Made by a program: the position numbers and the translations under genes. Positions 1 to 8,540 of a stretch of 10,120 nt of DNA are shown here, piece after piece. A model generated the notes under the pieces. The model was not told the origin of the DNA, searched no databases, and was given only the letters and a program-made list of their open reading frames with translations. This stretch comes from Cellvibrionales bacterium (GTDB lineage: Bacteria > Pseudomonadota > Gammaproteobacteria > Pseudomonadales > JAHEGP01): the NCBI GenBank assembly GCA_024645065.1, contig JAHEGP010000102.1, positions 1 through 10,120 on the forward strand. Direction: 5' to 3'. The stretch's first letter is position 1. Each line of letters opens with the position of its first letter.

Positions 1-256
1 GCCAGGCCCGCGAGGATTCGCCCTTGAGCGCAGCCCTGGTGCTGCTGCAACTGCACGATGATGGCGGCGGGAGTCCCGACCCGACCCGGCTGCAGGAATT
101 ACTGGAATGGCTGCTCGAGGACCTGCTGCCCCATGTGGGCCATGTCGACCTCGAGCAGGTCGCGGAGCGCTTCGCCGGAGGCGAGCGATCGCTGTTGCTG
201 ACCGATACCACCGGCCGGTTACTGGACATGCCGCCGGGTATGACGGACTTCGACTA

Positions 257-257
<1 letters not shown>
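1..257 (+). CDS. 3' end of an unrecognised gene (partial)
   Basis: This is an open frame running in from the left edge (reading frame begins at base 3) and ending at TAG 255-257, giving about 84 C-terminal residues. The visible part is acidic and leucine-rich, with a likely amphipathic helix (LLEWLLEDLLPHVGHVDLEQV), and ends in MPPGMTDFD. I do not recognise the family. The TTG at base 24 lies within the frame and need not be a start, because the frame stays open to the edge. Its stop overlaps the dinG start by one base (TAGTG), so the two genes are probably co-transcribed and translationally coupled. The reading frame is credible because dinG follows so tightly. Function unknown. Confidence 0.6.
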
Positions 258-2374
<2,117 letters not shown>

Positions 2375-2429
2375 TCGCCACGCTGCTTCCCCGCTGCACC
2401 CGTACCCTCTGGTGGCGATGCCGTGCGGA

Positions 2430-2449
2430 TGCGAGCGGGCTGGCTCGCA
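2430..2449 (+). repeat. 7-bp hairpin just upstream of the yqcC ribosome binding site
   Basis: TGCGAGC (2430-2436) and GCTCGCA (2443-2449) form a perfect inverted repeat around the six-base loop GGGCTG. It lies in the 88-bp gap between dinG and the next gene and ends three bases before the Shine-Dalgarno GGGAGG (2453-2458). There is no T-tract, so it is not a standard intrinsic terminator. It could be a processing or mRNA-stabilising hairpin, or a single REP-like element. Role unknown. Confidence 0.4.
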
Positions 2450-2462
2450 AGCGGGAGGACAG

Positions 2463-2816
2463 ATGACAGAGCAGCTCTATCGGGAAATAACAGCAAGGCT
2501 GGAGCAGTTGGAGCTTGAGCTGCAGCGGCTTCGGCTCTGGAGCGAAGAGCGGCCCGCTCGCGAAGCGCTGGCCAGCCAGCAGCCCTTTTGCGTCGACACC
2601 CTGACTTTTCCGCAATGGCTGCAGCACGTGTTCCTGCCCAGGCTGCGCGGCAGCATCGAACAGGGTGCACCACTGCCGGAAAAATGCGAGATTGCGCCGC
2701 TGGCCGAGATCTATTTCCTGCAGTTGCGCGCTCAACAGGGCATCGATGCCGGGATTCTGCTGGAGGTGCTGGGCGGCATCGATGTTGCCCTGAGCTCCCC
2801 CCGCCAGGCTCGCTAG
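2463..2816 (+). CDS. yqcC: YqcC family protein (DUF446)
   Basis: A small, probably helical cytoplasmic protein of 117 residues. The family's biochemical role is not established. In E. coli the gene lies next to truC (tRNA pseudouridine-65 synthase), and some annotation names refer to that link. The family signature is visible in the middle: QPFCVDTLTFPQWLQHVFLPRL, then PLPEKCEIAPLAEIYF, closely resembling the core of E. coli YqcC (about 109 residues). The ATG at 2463 is chosen because GGGAGG (2453-2458) lies at good spacing; an in-frame ATG at 2412 has no such site. The gene is 88 bp downstream of dinG on the same strand. No truC follows: the next gene is an oppositely oriented regulator. Confident on family, not on function. 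Confidence 0.85.
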   Translation: MTEQLYREITARLEQLELELQRLRLWSEERPAREALASQQPFCVDTLTFPQWLQHVFLPRLRGSIEQGAPLPEKCEIAPLAEIYFLQLRAQQGIDAGILLEVLGGIDVALSSPRQAR

Positions 2817-2829
2817 GGCAGCATTCAGC

Positions 2830-2868
2830 GCAACGCGGGCAGCGCCCCGGGTGGGACAGGGGCGTTGC
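2830..2868. terminator. possible nested hairpin between convergent genes
   Basis: GCAACGC (2830-2836) pairs with GCGTTGC (2862-2868). Inside, CGCCCC (2843-2848) can alternatively pair with GGGGCG (2859-2864). It sits between the yqcC stop and the stop of the convergent response regulator, where a bidirectional terminator is expected. No run of T follows on either strand, so intrinsic termination is doubtful. Confidence 0.25.
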
Positions 2869-2916
2869 AGTGGTCCCGACGCCGTGACGCATTGGCTGCG
2901 CCGCGGGCCCCGTCGC

Positions 2917-3531
2917 TCAGTTGTCCCTGGTGGCCATTACCATCCGCACCAGGTGGGCCAGGGAGTGGGTATCCATCTTTTCCATGACCCGGGAGCGATG
3001 GATTTCGACGGTGCGCTGGCTAATCCCGAGGTCGATGGCGATGACCTTATTGGCATTGCCATCGATCATCATGTCCATCACCTCGAGCTCGCGCGGTGTC
3101 AGGGTCTCGATACGCTTGATGATCTGCTGCTTTTCCTGCAGGCTGGCGCGCTGCTGCTGGTCCAGATTGAGCGCCTGGTTGATCTTGTCGAGCAGGTCCT
3201 GCTCCCGGTAGGGCTTCTGGATGAAGTCGACCGCACCATGTTGCATGGCCTCGACAGCCATGGGCACGTCGCCATGCCCGGTGACGAAAATGATGGGCAG
3301 GATGGAGTTGAGCTCGTTGAGTTTTTTTTGCAGTTCCATGCCGTTCATGCCGGGCATGCGAATATCGAGCACGATGCAGCCCGCCATATCGTTGCTATAG
3401 GCATCGAGAAATTCGGTGCCCGAGGCAAAGCCCTTCGAACCCTGGTCAACCGACTCGAGCAACAGGCCGAGCGATTCGCGCACAGCTTCATCATCGTCAA
3501 CAATAAAAACAGTAGGGGCCTGGTCTGCCAT
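2917..3531 (-). CDS. FixJ-type response regulator (receiver + LuxR/NarL HTH)
   Basis: A 204-residue DNA-binding response regulator, the likely output of the sensor kinases encoded divergently from it. The receiver domain spans about residues 7-120: acidic pocket D12-D13, phosphoacceptor D56 in VLDIRMPG, switch T84 in FVTGHGD, and K106 in FIQKPY. A Q/K-rich linker (about 122-142) leads to a LuxR/FixJ helix-turn-helix at about 143-200, with LTPRELEVMDMM and GISQRTVEIHRSRVMEKM. Length and layout match FixJ, TtrR and StyR-like proteins. The start has a modest AAGGGA site seven bases upstream and an N-terminus (MADQAPTVFIVDDD) typical of the family. A promoter with a palindrome over its -10 lies upstream, which suggests autoregulation. 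Specific targets cannot be deduced. A longer antisense frame on the + strand is a shadow. Confidence 0.93.
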   Translation of the reverse strand: MADQAPTVFIVDDDEAVRESLGLLLESVDQGSKGFASGTEFLDAYSNDMAGCIVLDIRMPGMNGMELQKKLNELNSILPIIFVTGHGDVPMAVEAMQHGAVDFIQKPYREQDLLDKINQALNLDQQQRASLQEKQQIIKRIETLTPRELEVMDMMIDGNANKVIAIDLGISQRTVEIHRSRVMEKMDTHSLAHLVRMVMATRDN

Positions 3532-3566
3532 GGAGAATCCCTTGCTGGTTGGCTTGAAAAAACATC

Positions 3567-3579
3567 CGGTACTATACCG
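3567..3579. promoter_or_regulatory. palindrome over the regulator's -10 box
   Basis: CGGTA (3567-3571) and TACCG (3575-3579) are perfect inverted repeats separated by CTA. The element covers the -10 hexamer of the - strand promoter, a typical position for a repressing or autoregulatory site. The binding protein is unknown; the adjacent FixJ-type regulator is one candidate. Confidence 0.35.
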
Positions 3580-3598
3580 TAATCCAGGCCAATGTCAT
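3571..3598 (-). promoter_or_regulatory. sigma70-like promoter for the FixJ-type regulator
   Basis: Read on the - strand, ATGACA (3593-3598; 5/6 match to TTGACA) is followed after 16 bp by TATAGT (3571-3576; 5/6 match to TATAAT). It lies about 40 bp upstream of the regulator's start codon. This is the best promoter seen in the divergent intergenic region. Assigned by consensus only. Confidence 0.4.
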
Positions 3599-3619
3599 TA
3601 GTGGCCGGGTCCTGGGCTG

Positions 3620-3648
3620 TCCACAGTAATGGTGCGTCATGGTAGTAT
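3620..3648 (+). promoter_or_regulatory. weak candidate promoter for the kinase operon
   Basis: TCCACA (3620-3625) and TAGTAT (3643-3648) are 17 bp apart and each match the sigma70 consensus at four of six positions. They lie about 40 bp upstream of the hybrid kinase start, divergent from the regulator promoter. Weak evidence, given mainly because a promoter is expected here. Confidence 0.2.
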
Positions 3649-3688
3649 GGCGCCAGGTGTTTCGGGGGAGATGCGATAACGCGTCGCT

Positions 3689-6388
3689 ATGGCAGTTAAA
3701 TCAGGTTATATGCGGTTTCGGCACCAGATCCTGTTGCTGCTGATGTCGATTATTTTGATCATGATGGTGGCGGCGGTGCTAGTGGCGGTGCCGGCCGCCT
3801 TCACCGCCCAGCAGCGTATTACCTTCGATCGCCTCAACTCGGTCAGCAACCTCAAAACTCTTTGGGTAATGCGCGAGTTCAATGAATTGCGCCGCGGCCT
3901 GGTGGCCCTTGCGGACAATGTCTCGGTAGTTGACGAAGTGCGCTTCATCAACAAACTGTTGCCCCGACCGAAGGCCGACCAGCAGCTGATTGCCCGGTTA
4001 CGGCAGATGGACCAGAGTGCTGATCTGCGGGCCGGCGACCGCTTGAGCCTCTACTGGCAGTCGTATCGCCGCCTGTACGCCAACTTTCGCTATATTGAAA
4101 ACAGCTTCCCCGGTAGCGAAGTGCTGCTGGTGCGGCCCGATGATGCGCTGGTTATTTTTAACCTGCTCGGTGGCGAGCGCTTTATGGATCGCCTTGCGCC
4201 GCCCCGGCAGGGCAGGTTGCCGCTCTATAGCTGCTATCTTCGCGCCCTCGAGTTTCCCGATGACGTGGTGTTCGAGGACTTCGAAATCAGCCCCGACGCC
4301 ACCCCCCGAAAAGCCTGTGCGGGCAAGGCCCTGCTGGTCGACGAAGAGGTGATTGCGGTACTGATTCATGAGTTTTCCGGCGACCTGATCAACAACATCA
4401 TGGCACTGAGGCCGGGCCTGGGCGAGACCGGCGAAACCTACCTGGTGGGTTCCGACAAACTGATGCGCACGGAGTCACGTTTTGGTGGCGCAGCCAGCAT
4501 CCTCAATCAGTTCGTGGACAGTCGCGCGGTTCGCGAGGGACTGTCGGGGTTTGCCGGCAGCAGCATTACCACCAACTACCGCGGCTCCCAGGTGTTTTCG
4601 GTGTGGCAGCCGATCGAACTGGATGGGATTAACTGGTCGTTGATCTCCGAGATCGAGGAAGACGAATCCTATCGCGGTATGCGCAACACCATATCGCAGC
4701 TATTGTTGGTCTGGTGGGTGGGGTTCATGGTGTTGGTGTTTATCGCCTATGCCTTTGCACGACGCACCGAAAAGCCACTGCTCGCGCTGGTGAGAAATGC
4801 TCGCCGCCTCGCTGCCGGCAATTTTTCCGGCAGCATTCGCGAGGGTGCCGGGTCGCGTGAGATTCGTGACCTGGTGCGCTCCTTCAACAATATGGCGGCC
4901 CAGATCAGGGAGCGAACCGGCGCCCTGGAGTCGGCGCGCAACCGGGCTGAGCAGGCGTCATGGCAAGCGGACCAGGCCAGTCGCGCCAAAAGCGATTTTC
5001 TCTCCAAGATGAGCCACGAGTTGCGCACGCCGCTCAATGGTGTGCTGGGCTATGCCCAGATCCTCAAGCGCGATCACAACATCAACGAAAACCAGCGCGA
5101 TACCCTGGACGCCATAGAAAATTGCGGCCAGCACCTGCTCGAACTGATCAACGACGTGCTCGACATCGCGCGTATCGAGAGTGGCAAGCTGGATCTCCAC
5201 ATTCGACCGGCCAACATGCATCAGCTGGTGCAGCGAGTGGTGGATGTAGTGAAACCCAGGGCCCTGGAAAAGGGGCTGGATTTCGAGGTCGACACCCGCG
5301 GCCTGCCCTATGCCATTTTTACCGACGCGATGCGCCTGCGCCAGATACTCATCAACCTGCTGGGTAACGCGATCAAGTTTACCGACGAGGGTTATGTCAG
5401 GTTGCGGGTCGAAAATGACACCGACGACAGTGTTTTGACCATTTATGTCGAAGACAGCGGCGCCGGCATTCCCGAGCATCGCCTCGACGAAATATTCGGA
5501 CCCTTCGCCCAGACGATTTCCGGCAAGCGAGCCGGGGGCGCAGGCCTCGGTTTGGCGATATCCAAGCAGCTGGCCATTGCCCTTGGCGGCGAACTCCGGG
5601 CCCGCAGCAAGCCGGGGGAGGGTAGCGTGTTTTCCATCAACCTGCCGTACTCCCTGGCGGAAGATCAGATGTCGACGGCGCCGCCGCCGACCCGTGAAGT
5701 ACCCAGCCTGCCCGCCGGCACCAGCTTCCGGGTGCTGGTTGCCGATGACAACGCGACTAACCGGGACATCATGGTGCAGCTGTTAAGGGATGCGGGCTTC
5801 GAAACTTTTCAGGCCGATGATGGCGAGGAGGTTCTGGAGATCGTTCACCGTGAGCCCCTCGACCTGATTCTGATGGATATTCGGATGCCGGTGATCGACG
5901 GGCTGACCGCATCGAGCAAGATCCGCGAGAATCCTGCCCACGACAATATCCGGATCATCGCCGTGTCGGCCACGGTGTTACCGGAAATGCAGGAAGAGAT
6001 TATGCGGTGCGGCTGCGACGCCTTTATCGCCAAGCCGGTAGACGCCCGGGTTTTATTTGAGGAAATAGAAACCCAGCTGGGGGTGCAGATGGTGGCGAGC
6101 ACCGGAGCCGAAAAGGCCGTCGGGGCCATTGCTTCGAGCGGCGATGATGCCGACCTGAATCTTGAGCCCGGTGAGGGGTCGGTGGAGCTGTTGCAGCAGA
6201 TAAGCGAAGCCGCGGGTCTTGGTGACATAGCCGCCGTCAGGCTCTACCTGGGGGAGCTGCAACAGCTGCTGGGCGCCGAGCATAGTCTGGTCGTCAGCCT
6301 GCAGCGCATGAGTGACTCTTTCGAAATGCAGGCACTGGGTCGGGTGGTGCAGAGTGCGCTGGAGAAAATAGCAGAGGGTCAATCTTGA
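3689..6388 (+). CDS. membrane hybrid sensor histidine kinase (dCache-HAMP-HisKA-HATPase-REC)
   Basis: A hybrid two-component kinase of 899 residues in the inner membrane. TM1 is about residues 13-36. A large periplasmic region (about 38-335) carries GETGETYLVGSDKLMRTESRF, typical of dCache ligand-binding domains. TM2 is about 337-357, followed by HAMP (about 358-410) and a short coiled coil. HisKA has phosphoacceptor H443 in MSHELRTPLNG. The ATPase shows the N-box N560, G1 DSGAG at D589 and G2 GGAGLGLA at 616-623. A receiver (about 680-797) has D686-D687, phosphoacceptor D730, S760 and K782. The last 75 residues look helical, with no HxxKG-type phosphotransfer histidine. GGGGGAG (3664-3670) is 18 bases from the chosen ATG, and an in-frame ATG at 3710 is an alternative; a stop at 3677 bars anything earlier. 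The layout resembles GacS/BarA but lacks a functional Hpt. The ligand is unknown. Confidence 0.93.
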   Translation: MAVKSGYMRFRHQILLLLMSIILIMMVAAVLVAVPAAFTAQQRITFDRLNSVSNLKTLWVMREFNELRRGLVALADNVSVVDEVRFINKLLPRPKADQQLIARLRQMDQSADLRAGDRLSLYWQSYRRLYANFRYIENSFPGSEVLLVRPDDALVIFNLLGGERFMDRLAPPRQGRLPLYSCYLRALEFPDDVVFEDFEISPDATPRKACAGKALLVDEEVIAVLIHEFSGDLINNIMALRPGLGETGETYLVGSDKLMRTESRFGGAASILNQFVDSRAVREGLSGFAGSSITTNYRGSQVFSVWQPIELDGINWSLISEIEEDESYRGMRNTISQLLLVWWVGFMVLVFIAYAFARRTEKPLLALVRNARRLAAGNFSGSIREGAGSREIRDLVRSFNNMAAQIRERTGALESARNRAEQASWQADQASRAKSDFLSKMSHELRTPLNGVLGYAQILKRDHNINENQRDTLDAIENCGQHLLELINDVLDIARIESGKLDLHIRPANMHQLVQRVVDVVKPRALEKGLDFEVDTRGLPYAIFTDAMRLRQILINLLGNAIKFTDEGYVRLRVENDTDDSVLTIYVEDSGAGIPEHRLDEIFGPFAQTISGKRAGGAGLGLAISKQLAIALGGELRARSKPGEGSVFSINLPYSLAEDQMSTAPPPTREVPSLPAGTSFRVLVADDNATNRDIMVQLLRDAGFETFQADDGEEVLEIVHREPLDLILMDIRMPVIDGLTASSKIRENPAHDNIRIIAVSATVLPEMQEEIMRCGCDAFIAKPVDARVLFEEIETQLGVQMVASTGAEKAVGAIASSGDDADLNLEPGEGSVELLQQISEAAGLGDIAAVRLYLGELQQLLGAEHSLVVSLQRMSDSFEMQALGRVVQSALEKIAEGQS

Positions 6389-7953
6389 GCGAATCTGACG
6401 ATACCGTGTTGCTGGTAGACGACAACCCGACCAATCTCGAGGTGTTGTACCAGACCCTGGACGGCCAGGGTTATCGGCTGCTTGCCGCGCGGGGTGGAGA
6501 GGCGGCACTCGCGATTATTCATGAGACCAACCCAACCCTGATCCTGCTCGACATCATGATGCCGGGGATGGACGGCTTCCAGGTCTGCGAGCGACTGAAA
6601 TCGAATCCGAAAACCGCCGATATCGCGGTGATCTTTCTCTCGGCACTGGGCGATACCGACACCAAGGTGAAAGGTTTCGAGCTGGGTGCGGTGGACTATA
6701 TTTCGAAACCGTTTCAGGCGGCGGAAATCGTGGCGCGGGTGGCAACCCACGTTAAAATCCGGCGCCTGGAACGGCAGTTATCCCATCGCAATATCGAGCT
6801 GGAGCGCGAAATCACGCGCATTCTGGCGACCATGCAGGAGGGCGTATTCGGGGTCGACATCAACGCCCGCATCACCTACGCCAATCGCGCTGCTGCTCAG
6901 CTCAGTGGCTGGGGCCAGGATGAGCTGGTGGGCCAGGCGGCGCTGACCACGCAGCTGCGGGCGGCGGACGGCTCACCCCGGTCCACCCAATCTGTCCCCT
7001 ATCGCCAGGTGTTTGGTGAGGGACGCAGAATCGAACTGGAGTGCGAAACCATCTGGCGCAAGGACCAAAGCCAATTTCGCGCCTCGCTCAACTGCACCCC
7101 GGTGCTGGAGCGCGGACAGGTGCGCGGTGCCGTCATCGTGTTTCGCGACATCACCCAGCGCTTGCAGGCCGAGCTGGAGTTGCAGGAAACCCGGATGGAG
7201 TTGCAGAAGCAGCGCCAGCGTCTGGCTCATATCGAGCGTTTGAGTACCATGGGCGAGATGGCCGCGGGTTTCGCTCACGAAGTCAACCAGCCGCTGACAG
7301 CGATCGCCAACTATGCCAGCGTCAGCAGGCGGCTGGCGGAGAAGGAGCCAATCGAGCGGGAAAAACTCGATTCGGCGCTGGAAAAAATGCAAACCCAGGC
7401 GTTGCGCGCGAGCGAAGTGATCCAGCGATTGCGCAGCTTCGTCAGGAAGCCGAAAACCGGCCGGGAAATGCGCGATCCCAATGCGGTGGTCGAGGAAGTG
7501 ATAGCGCTGGCTGAGGTCGACAGTCGCTACAACAGGGTGCCGATTCATTTTACCCCGGGGGTGAACGGCGTGCAGGTCTGTATCGACGACGTACAAATAC
7601 AGCAGGTGCTGTTAAACCTGGTGCGCAATGCGATGGAGGCAATGGGCGCGACGCCGTACCGGGACGAGGGCGTCAATATCACAAGCTGTTCGCCGGCGCC
7701 GGGGGTTGTTCGCTTTAGCGTGGTCGATCATGGTGAGGGTCTGGCCGATGATGCCGAGGACCGGCTATTTCATCCGTTTTACACCACCAAGGATGACGGC
7801 ATGGGGATCGGACTGTCGGTTTGTGCGACGATCATGCAGGACCATGGCGGTGAAATAGGTTTTCGCAGAAACGAAAATGGCGGCGCGACCTTTTTTATCG
7901 ATCTCGCCGCCAAACCCTGTCCTGACACCGACAGCGTAACGCCGGGCCAGTAA
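6385..7953 (+). CDS. cytoplasmic FixL-like histidine kinase with N-terminal receiver (REC-PAS-HisKA-HATPase)
   Basis: A soluble sensor kinase of 522 residues with no membrane segment. The receiver (about 6-122) has D12-D13, phosphoacceptor D56 in LLDIMMPGMDG, S86 and K108. A short coil leads to a PAS domain (about 145-258, from ATMQEGVFGVD to IVFRDITQR). No FixL-type haem-binding motif is apparent in the PAS. HisKA contains H298 in STMGEMAAGFAHEVNQPLTAI, the form found in FixL/DctB-type kinases. The ATPase has N415 in NLVRNAMEAM, D448 in VVDHGEG, the F-box FHPFYTTK and GMGIGLS (472-478). It starts at TTG 6385, which overlaps the TGA of the upstream kinase by three bases, with GAGG (6374-6377) well placed, so the two are translationally coupled. 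The receiver probably accepts phosphate or signal from the hybrid kinase, and the kinase core probably drives the divergent FixJ-type regulator. Confidence 0.92.
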   Translation: MSESDDTVLLVDDNPTNLEVLYQTLDGQGYRLLAARGGEAALAIIHETNPTLILLDIMMPGMDGFQVCERLKSNPKTADIAVIFLSALGDTDTKVKGFELGAVDYISKPFQAAEIVARVATHVKIRRLERQLSHRNIELEREITRILATMQEGVFGVDINARITYANRAAAQLSGWGQDELVGQAALTTQLRAADGSPRSTQSVPYRQVFGEGRRIELECETIWRKDQSQFRASLNCTPVLERGQVRGAVIVFRDITQRLQAELELQETRMELQKQRQRLAHIERLSTMGEMAAGFAHEVNQPLTAIANYASVSRRLAEKEPIEREKLDSALEKMQTQALRASEVIQRLRSFVRKPKTGREMRDPNAVVEEVIALAEVDSRYNRVPIHFTPGVNGVQVCIDDVQIQQVLLNLVRNAMEAMGATPYRDEGVNITSCSPAPGVVRFSVVDHGEGLADDAEDRLFHPFYTTKDDGMGIGLSVCATIMQDHGGEIGFRRNENGGATFFIDLAAKPCPDTDSVTPGQ

Positions 7954-7971
7954 TGTGAGGTCGCTGTATTA

Positions 7972-8151
7972 TCAGGCCTCGCTGACTTGCTCCTGGCGTA
8001 TTTTCTCGTGAATTTCCTCGCGATGCACACTGATTTCCCTGGGGGCCTCAATGCCGATTCTCACCTGCCCGCCGCTGACGCCCAATACCGTAAGCTTGAC
8101 ATTGCCGCCAATGACGAGTGCTTCGCCCATACGTCTGGAAAGTACTAACAT
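7972..8151 (-). CDS. csrA: CsrA/RsmA family RNA-binding regulator
   Basis: A 59-residue carbon-storage regulator homologue. Such proteins act as homodimers that bind GGA motifs in mRNA leaders and change translation or decay. The sequence begins MLVLSRRMGEALVIGG, continues TVLGVSGGQVRIGIEAP and REISVHREEIHEKI, and ends QEQVSEA. The family's RNA-contact residues are present: L4, R6, R7 and R44. AGGAG (complement of 8160-8164) is eight bases upstream of the ATG. A second GGA lies further up in the leader, and overlap of GGA with the ribosome binding site is the usual setting for CsrA autoregulation. The stop is 18 bp from the stop of the convergent kinase. The gene is not in the alaS-lysC-csrA-tRNA context common in gammaproteobacteria, and has SRR where enterobacterial CsrA has TRR, so it may be a second paralogue. 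Family identity is firm. Confidence 0.93.
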   Translation of the reverse strand: MLVLSRRMGEALVIGGNVKLTVLGVSGGQVRIGIEAPREISVHREEIHEKIRQEQVSEA

Positions 8152-8281
8152 GCTGATAACTCCTGTATCGTCCTCGAAAATTTCAATGGCGAGTTTACGG
8201 ACCAGGGCTCCCCTAGAGGTATGCGGTGTTGTGCTTAAGGTTTTTTACCTATTGTTGGTTCGGGTTAATCGTGAATCCCGC

Positions 8282-8295
8282 GCCGGGGCCCCGGC
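8282..8295. repeat. 14-nt perfect GC palindrome
   Basis: GCCGGGGCCCCGGC reads the same on both strands. It lies about 130 bp upstream of the csrA start codon. A separate CTGGCGCCAG palindrome lies at 8444-8453. Either may be a protein-binding site or an RNA structure; no function can be assigned. Confidence 0.5.
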
Positions 8296-8369
8296 CACTC
8301 TACTGGAGCAGCTGGGCCGGGCAGTGGCAAAAAAACAACAGGCCATTGTGCAATCAGCTTGAACGAGCG

Positions 8370-8536
8370 CGGGATCAACGGGAGCAAAGTGTTAAACTGG
8401 GAGCCACGCAGGATTACTGGATACTGCTTGAATTTGAGGTAAACTGGCGCCAGCGCCGCAGGCGTGGTAAACCCTGGGAGTCCGGGAGAGGCCTGGTAAT
8501 AATTTGAAATAAGTGCCGGGATGAACGGGATGAAAA
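8370..8536 (+). repeat. two imperfect 20-nt direct repeats with GGGA motifs
   Basis: CGGGATCAACGGGAGCAAAG (8370-8389) and CGGGATGAACGGGATGAAAA (8517-8536) agree at 16 of 20 positions. Each holds two GGGA motifs 9 bp apart. Between them, GTTAAACTGG (8391-8400) and GGTAAACTGG (8438-8447) agree at nine of ten positions, and AATTTGA occurs at 8431 and 8501. The stretch therefore has internal repetition beyond base composition. Confidence 0.45.
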
Positions 8537-8540
8537 AGAA

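Larger units (their letters stand above)
8152..8540. other. gene-poor intergenic region with many GGA motifs on the + strand
   Basis: No convincing protein gene was found in these 389 bases. The + strand between 8305 and 8530 has ten GGA triplets, ending at 8307, 8374, 8383, 8402, 8413, 8421, 8479, 8487, 8521 and 8530. Several are in GGGA context and one is AGGA. Some lie in possible loops, for example GCAG (8408-8411) pairing with CTGC (8424-8427) around two GGA sites. Multiple GGA sites are the hallmark of CsrB/RsmY/RsmZ RNAs, which sequester CsrA, and csrA is the neighbour. Against this, I see no GacA-type upstream box, no clear promoter and no hairpin plus T-tract at the right end. The part nearest csrA (8152-8250) is that gene's leader or promoter region. 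Confidence 0.25.

Noticed and set aside
107..256. Upstream ATG extension of dinG adding 50 residues
   Set aside because: It would overlap the previous gene extensively, and the added residues are R/A/G-rich and unlike the DinG N-terminus; the GTG at 257 gives the family length.
2851..3582. A 243-codon + strand open frame, longer than the regulator it lies over
   Set aside because: It is the antisense shadow of the FixJ-type gene. The opposite strand has all receiver and HTH motifs, while this frame has no recognisable domain and no good ribosome binding site.
3664..3679. A strong GGGGGAG directly followed by ATG-CGA-TAA, a two-codon frame ahead of the hybrid kinase
   Set aside because: There is no spacing between the Shine-Dalgarno and this ATG, so initiation there is unlikely; a chance arrangement is simpler.
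8226..8507. A 93-codon + strand frame in the intergenic region behind csrA
   Set aside because: It has an odd, tryptophan- and arginine-rich composition, no ribosome binding site and no family resemblance; the repeats and GGA motifs explain the region better.
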